In this document: piece after piece, positions 62,600 through 64,000 of the stretch | How the letters are laid out: every line of letters starts with the position of its first letter | How positions within the stretch are numbered: the first letter of the stretch is position 1 | From: Ceratothoa steindachneri | Lineage: Eukaryota > Arthropoda > Malacostraca > Isopoda > Cymothoidae | Assembly (NCBI GenBank): GCA_963969495.1 | Contig: OZ018323.1 | Coordinates: 72,078,920 to 72,142,919, forward strand | Length of the DNA stretch: 64,000 bases | Direction of reading: 5' to 3' | Program-made: the position numbers and the translations under genes | Notes under the pieces: generated by a model | Told to the model about the DNA's origin: nothing | Databases searched by the model: none | Seen by the model: only the letters and a program-made list of their open reading frames with translations

Positions 62600-62609
62600 T
62601 TATTTATAC
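62600..62609 (-). promoter_or_regulatory. TATA box of the 5' LTR
   Basis: Minus-strand GTATAAATAA in the inferred U3, oriented toward gag, about 1.3 kb upstream of the gag ATG. Confidence 0.4.
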
Positions 62610-62645
62610 TGCGGACTGTGAGAAATCAAGAGAGGATTCCATTCA

Positions 62646-64000
62646 CTAAAATTCGCTTATCGCAGCGCCTTCTGGACAATCTCTATGGTATCATAAAGAA
62701 GGCAAATAGAATTTAGGCTTCTCTGTGAGATAGGCCTTCTTTCGTCAGATTTCCTGTCGCCCGTTGGGGAATGGTGGGGGGGTCGGAGTGACAGGAGACG
62801 AAGGTCAACTCAAACGACAAATTTCTTTTGTTCCCACGATTGTCTGGTGGCATGCGAGTATGTACGTTCCATACCCTCACAATATACGAATACAGTTATG
62901 AGAATAGTTTTCGACATTTGTAAAAATTATATTTTTGCAAGATCATGCTTCATAAAAAGCCAAGCAGTTTAAACTTTCAAAGTAGTAATAAGGAACCTGT
63001 ATGACTAGACTGAGAAATATTCCCTTAAGAATTATGTAAAGATTATTTCTGTTTTGTTAGAAATAAAAAATATAAAGTATATACAAATAAATAAATGCTC
63101 AATTTCTGTAAGTTTTTGCGCCATTGAGAAAATAATTGCGAGTGACATTCTGGGCGTTTATATTTTTACCAATAACGATGATAAAGTACATAAGCTGAGC
63201 TTAGGCTCTGCATTGAAACCACACATTGGTCCTCTTTTTGGTAAATTCTACCATGATGTATCGACTATTATTTGGAAATCTAGGATAAAATTATCCCTCT
63301 GCTTTAAGGATTTTTCAAACTTAAAGTTATTAAACAGTTAAAAACAAATGCATCGCCCGTTTTTCTTCAAATCTAATGGCAACTTCCATTCTTTCTTTTT
63401 CTGACTTGGCTTAGATAACATCAAAGATTAATTAAGAAAATAGTGTGTTCTCGTTAATTACACATACAACATTTGTCAATGCATAGAAACTTGCAAAAGT
63501 AGGTATGAGTAGTATTTAGGTACATGCTAATTCAGACTACTTAAGAAAGATGGTGGAATTTGTTCTTTAAATAATTTCTTATTAGTAAACTTACCAAAAC
63601 TTTGTGTAGTTAAATAGATGGAGTACAATGTAGAGCTAATTGGAGAGGAAGCAAATGGATTGTGGAGTAATTTTACGTTATCCAAATGTTGCTCTCATAC
63701 TTCCAAACTGAAGAGTATTAATTTGATTATAATACTCCTCTAAGAACTACGGAGAGCATATAATATTATTTAAGATAAATATGTTGAAGTTTACCGAGAA
63801 TGATGAATAAGGAGACGTACGTCATATGTGAACTGTGCCTCAACTCTTTGCGATGGTGCCATTTGAGATAACAATCATAAATTTATGGCCTTATAAAACG
63901 GGAAGGAATAGCTCAGCATATCCACAGATTTCCCATTAATGCCAGTAATAATTACAGTAGTAATGCGGATAATATAACTAGTAGTATAAACGTTATAAAA
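62646..64000. other. Unassigned stretch to window end
   Basis: GC-richer to about 62880, then AT-rich. The open frame 63054-63341 (LEIKNIKYIQINKC... VYIFTNNDDKVHKL) is 95 codons with a fairly protein-like middle but matches nothing I know. No repeat or RNA gene noted. Confidence 0.4.

Larger units (their letters stand above)
61626..62645 (-). repeat. 5' LTR of the gypsy-type element (proposed extent)
   Basis: 61626-62121 matches the 3' remnant directly. 62122-62645 has no second copy here but is continuous, GC-richer than its flanks and ends near a texture change, so I infer it is the rest (U3) of a roughly 1-kb LTR. A TATA box on the minus strand (GTATAAATAA, 62609-62600) sits where a U3 promoter would. 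The outer boundary is uncertain. An expanded (AT)n tract lies within. Confidence 0.65.

Overview
This is a 64 kb stretch of AT-rich metazoan nuclear DNA with no intact host gene that I can recognise. The content points to an arthropod: decayed DD41D mariner elements, a Tc1-like element with a spliceosomal-type intron, a Penelope-like element with a GIY-YIG domain, a Ty3/gypsy relic, and two repeat-borne protein families that I know from arthropod genome annotations. The gypsy gag/integrase style and the low GC make a crustacean (possibly a copepod) my best guess, but that is inference. No bacterial operon, rRNA, clear tRNA or CRISPR array was seen.

Layout. 1-2.1 kb is a GC-richer block ending in a possible exon behind a splice acceptor. 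2.3-8.3 kb is AT-rich sequence with an (AT)n tract and a near-perfect 70-bp-arm palindrome. 8.4-9.1 kb holds an inverted and then a tandem duplication. 9.2-12.9 kb is a composite: two inverted arms carrying a hammerhead-like core flank a decayed Penelope-like RT/GIY-YIG ORF and a GC-rich block with a 34-bp minisatellite. 13-20.3 kb has no gene I can see. 20.3-23.9 kb is a nearly perfect tandem duplication with a 1791-bp period. 23.9-24.4 and 30.0-30.5 kb are two copies of a dispersed repeat. 25.2-26.9 kb is a relic of an arthropod repeat-family protein gene. 32.8-34.1 kb is a mariner relic.

35-40.5 kb is mostly empty apart from one weak exon candidate. 40.5-43.9 kb is GC-richer and holds a SINE-like tRNA-derived box pair and a 21-bp minisatellite that stays open in several frames. 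46.6-49.0 kb is a nest: a mariner with TA target duplication sits inside the ORF of an older repeat-family gene, and removing it restores the frame. 49.8-50.6 kb is a minus-strand reverse-transcriptase relic. 50.6-51.65 kb is the intron-bearing Tc1-like relic. 57.0-58.2 kb is a second mariner of the 32.8 kb family, on the minus strand. 58.45-62.65 kb is a deleted Ty3/gypsy element on the minus strand (LTR part, PBS, gag, protease, integrase, LTR remnant).

The elements are independent relics, not a cooperating gene set. The most informative points are the protease-to-integrase order of the gypsy element with no RT between, the in-frame nested mariner insertion, the intron in the Tc1-like transposase, and the 1791-bp tandem duplication with 5-bp microhomology at its boundaries.
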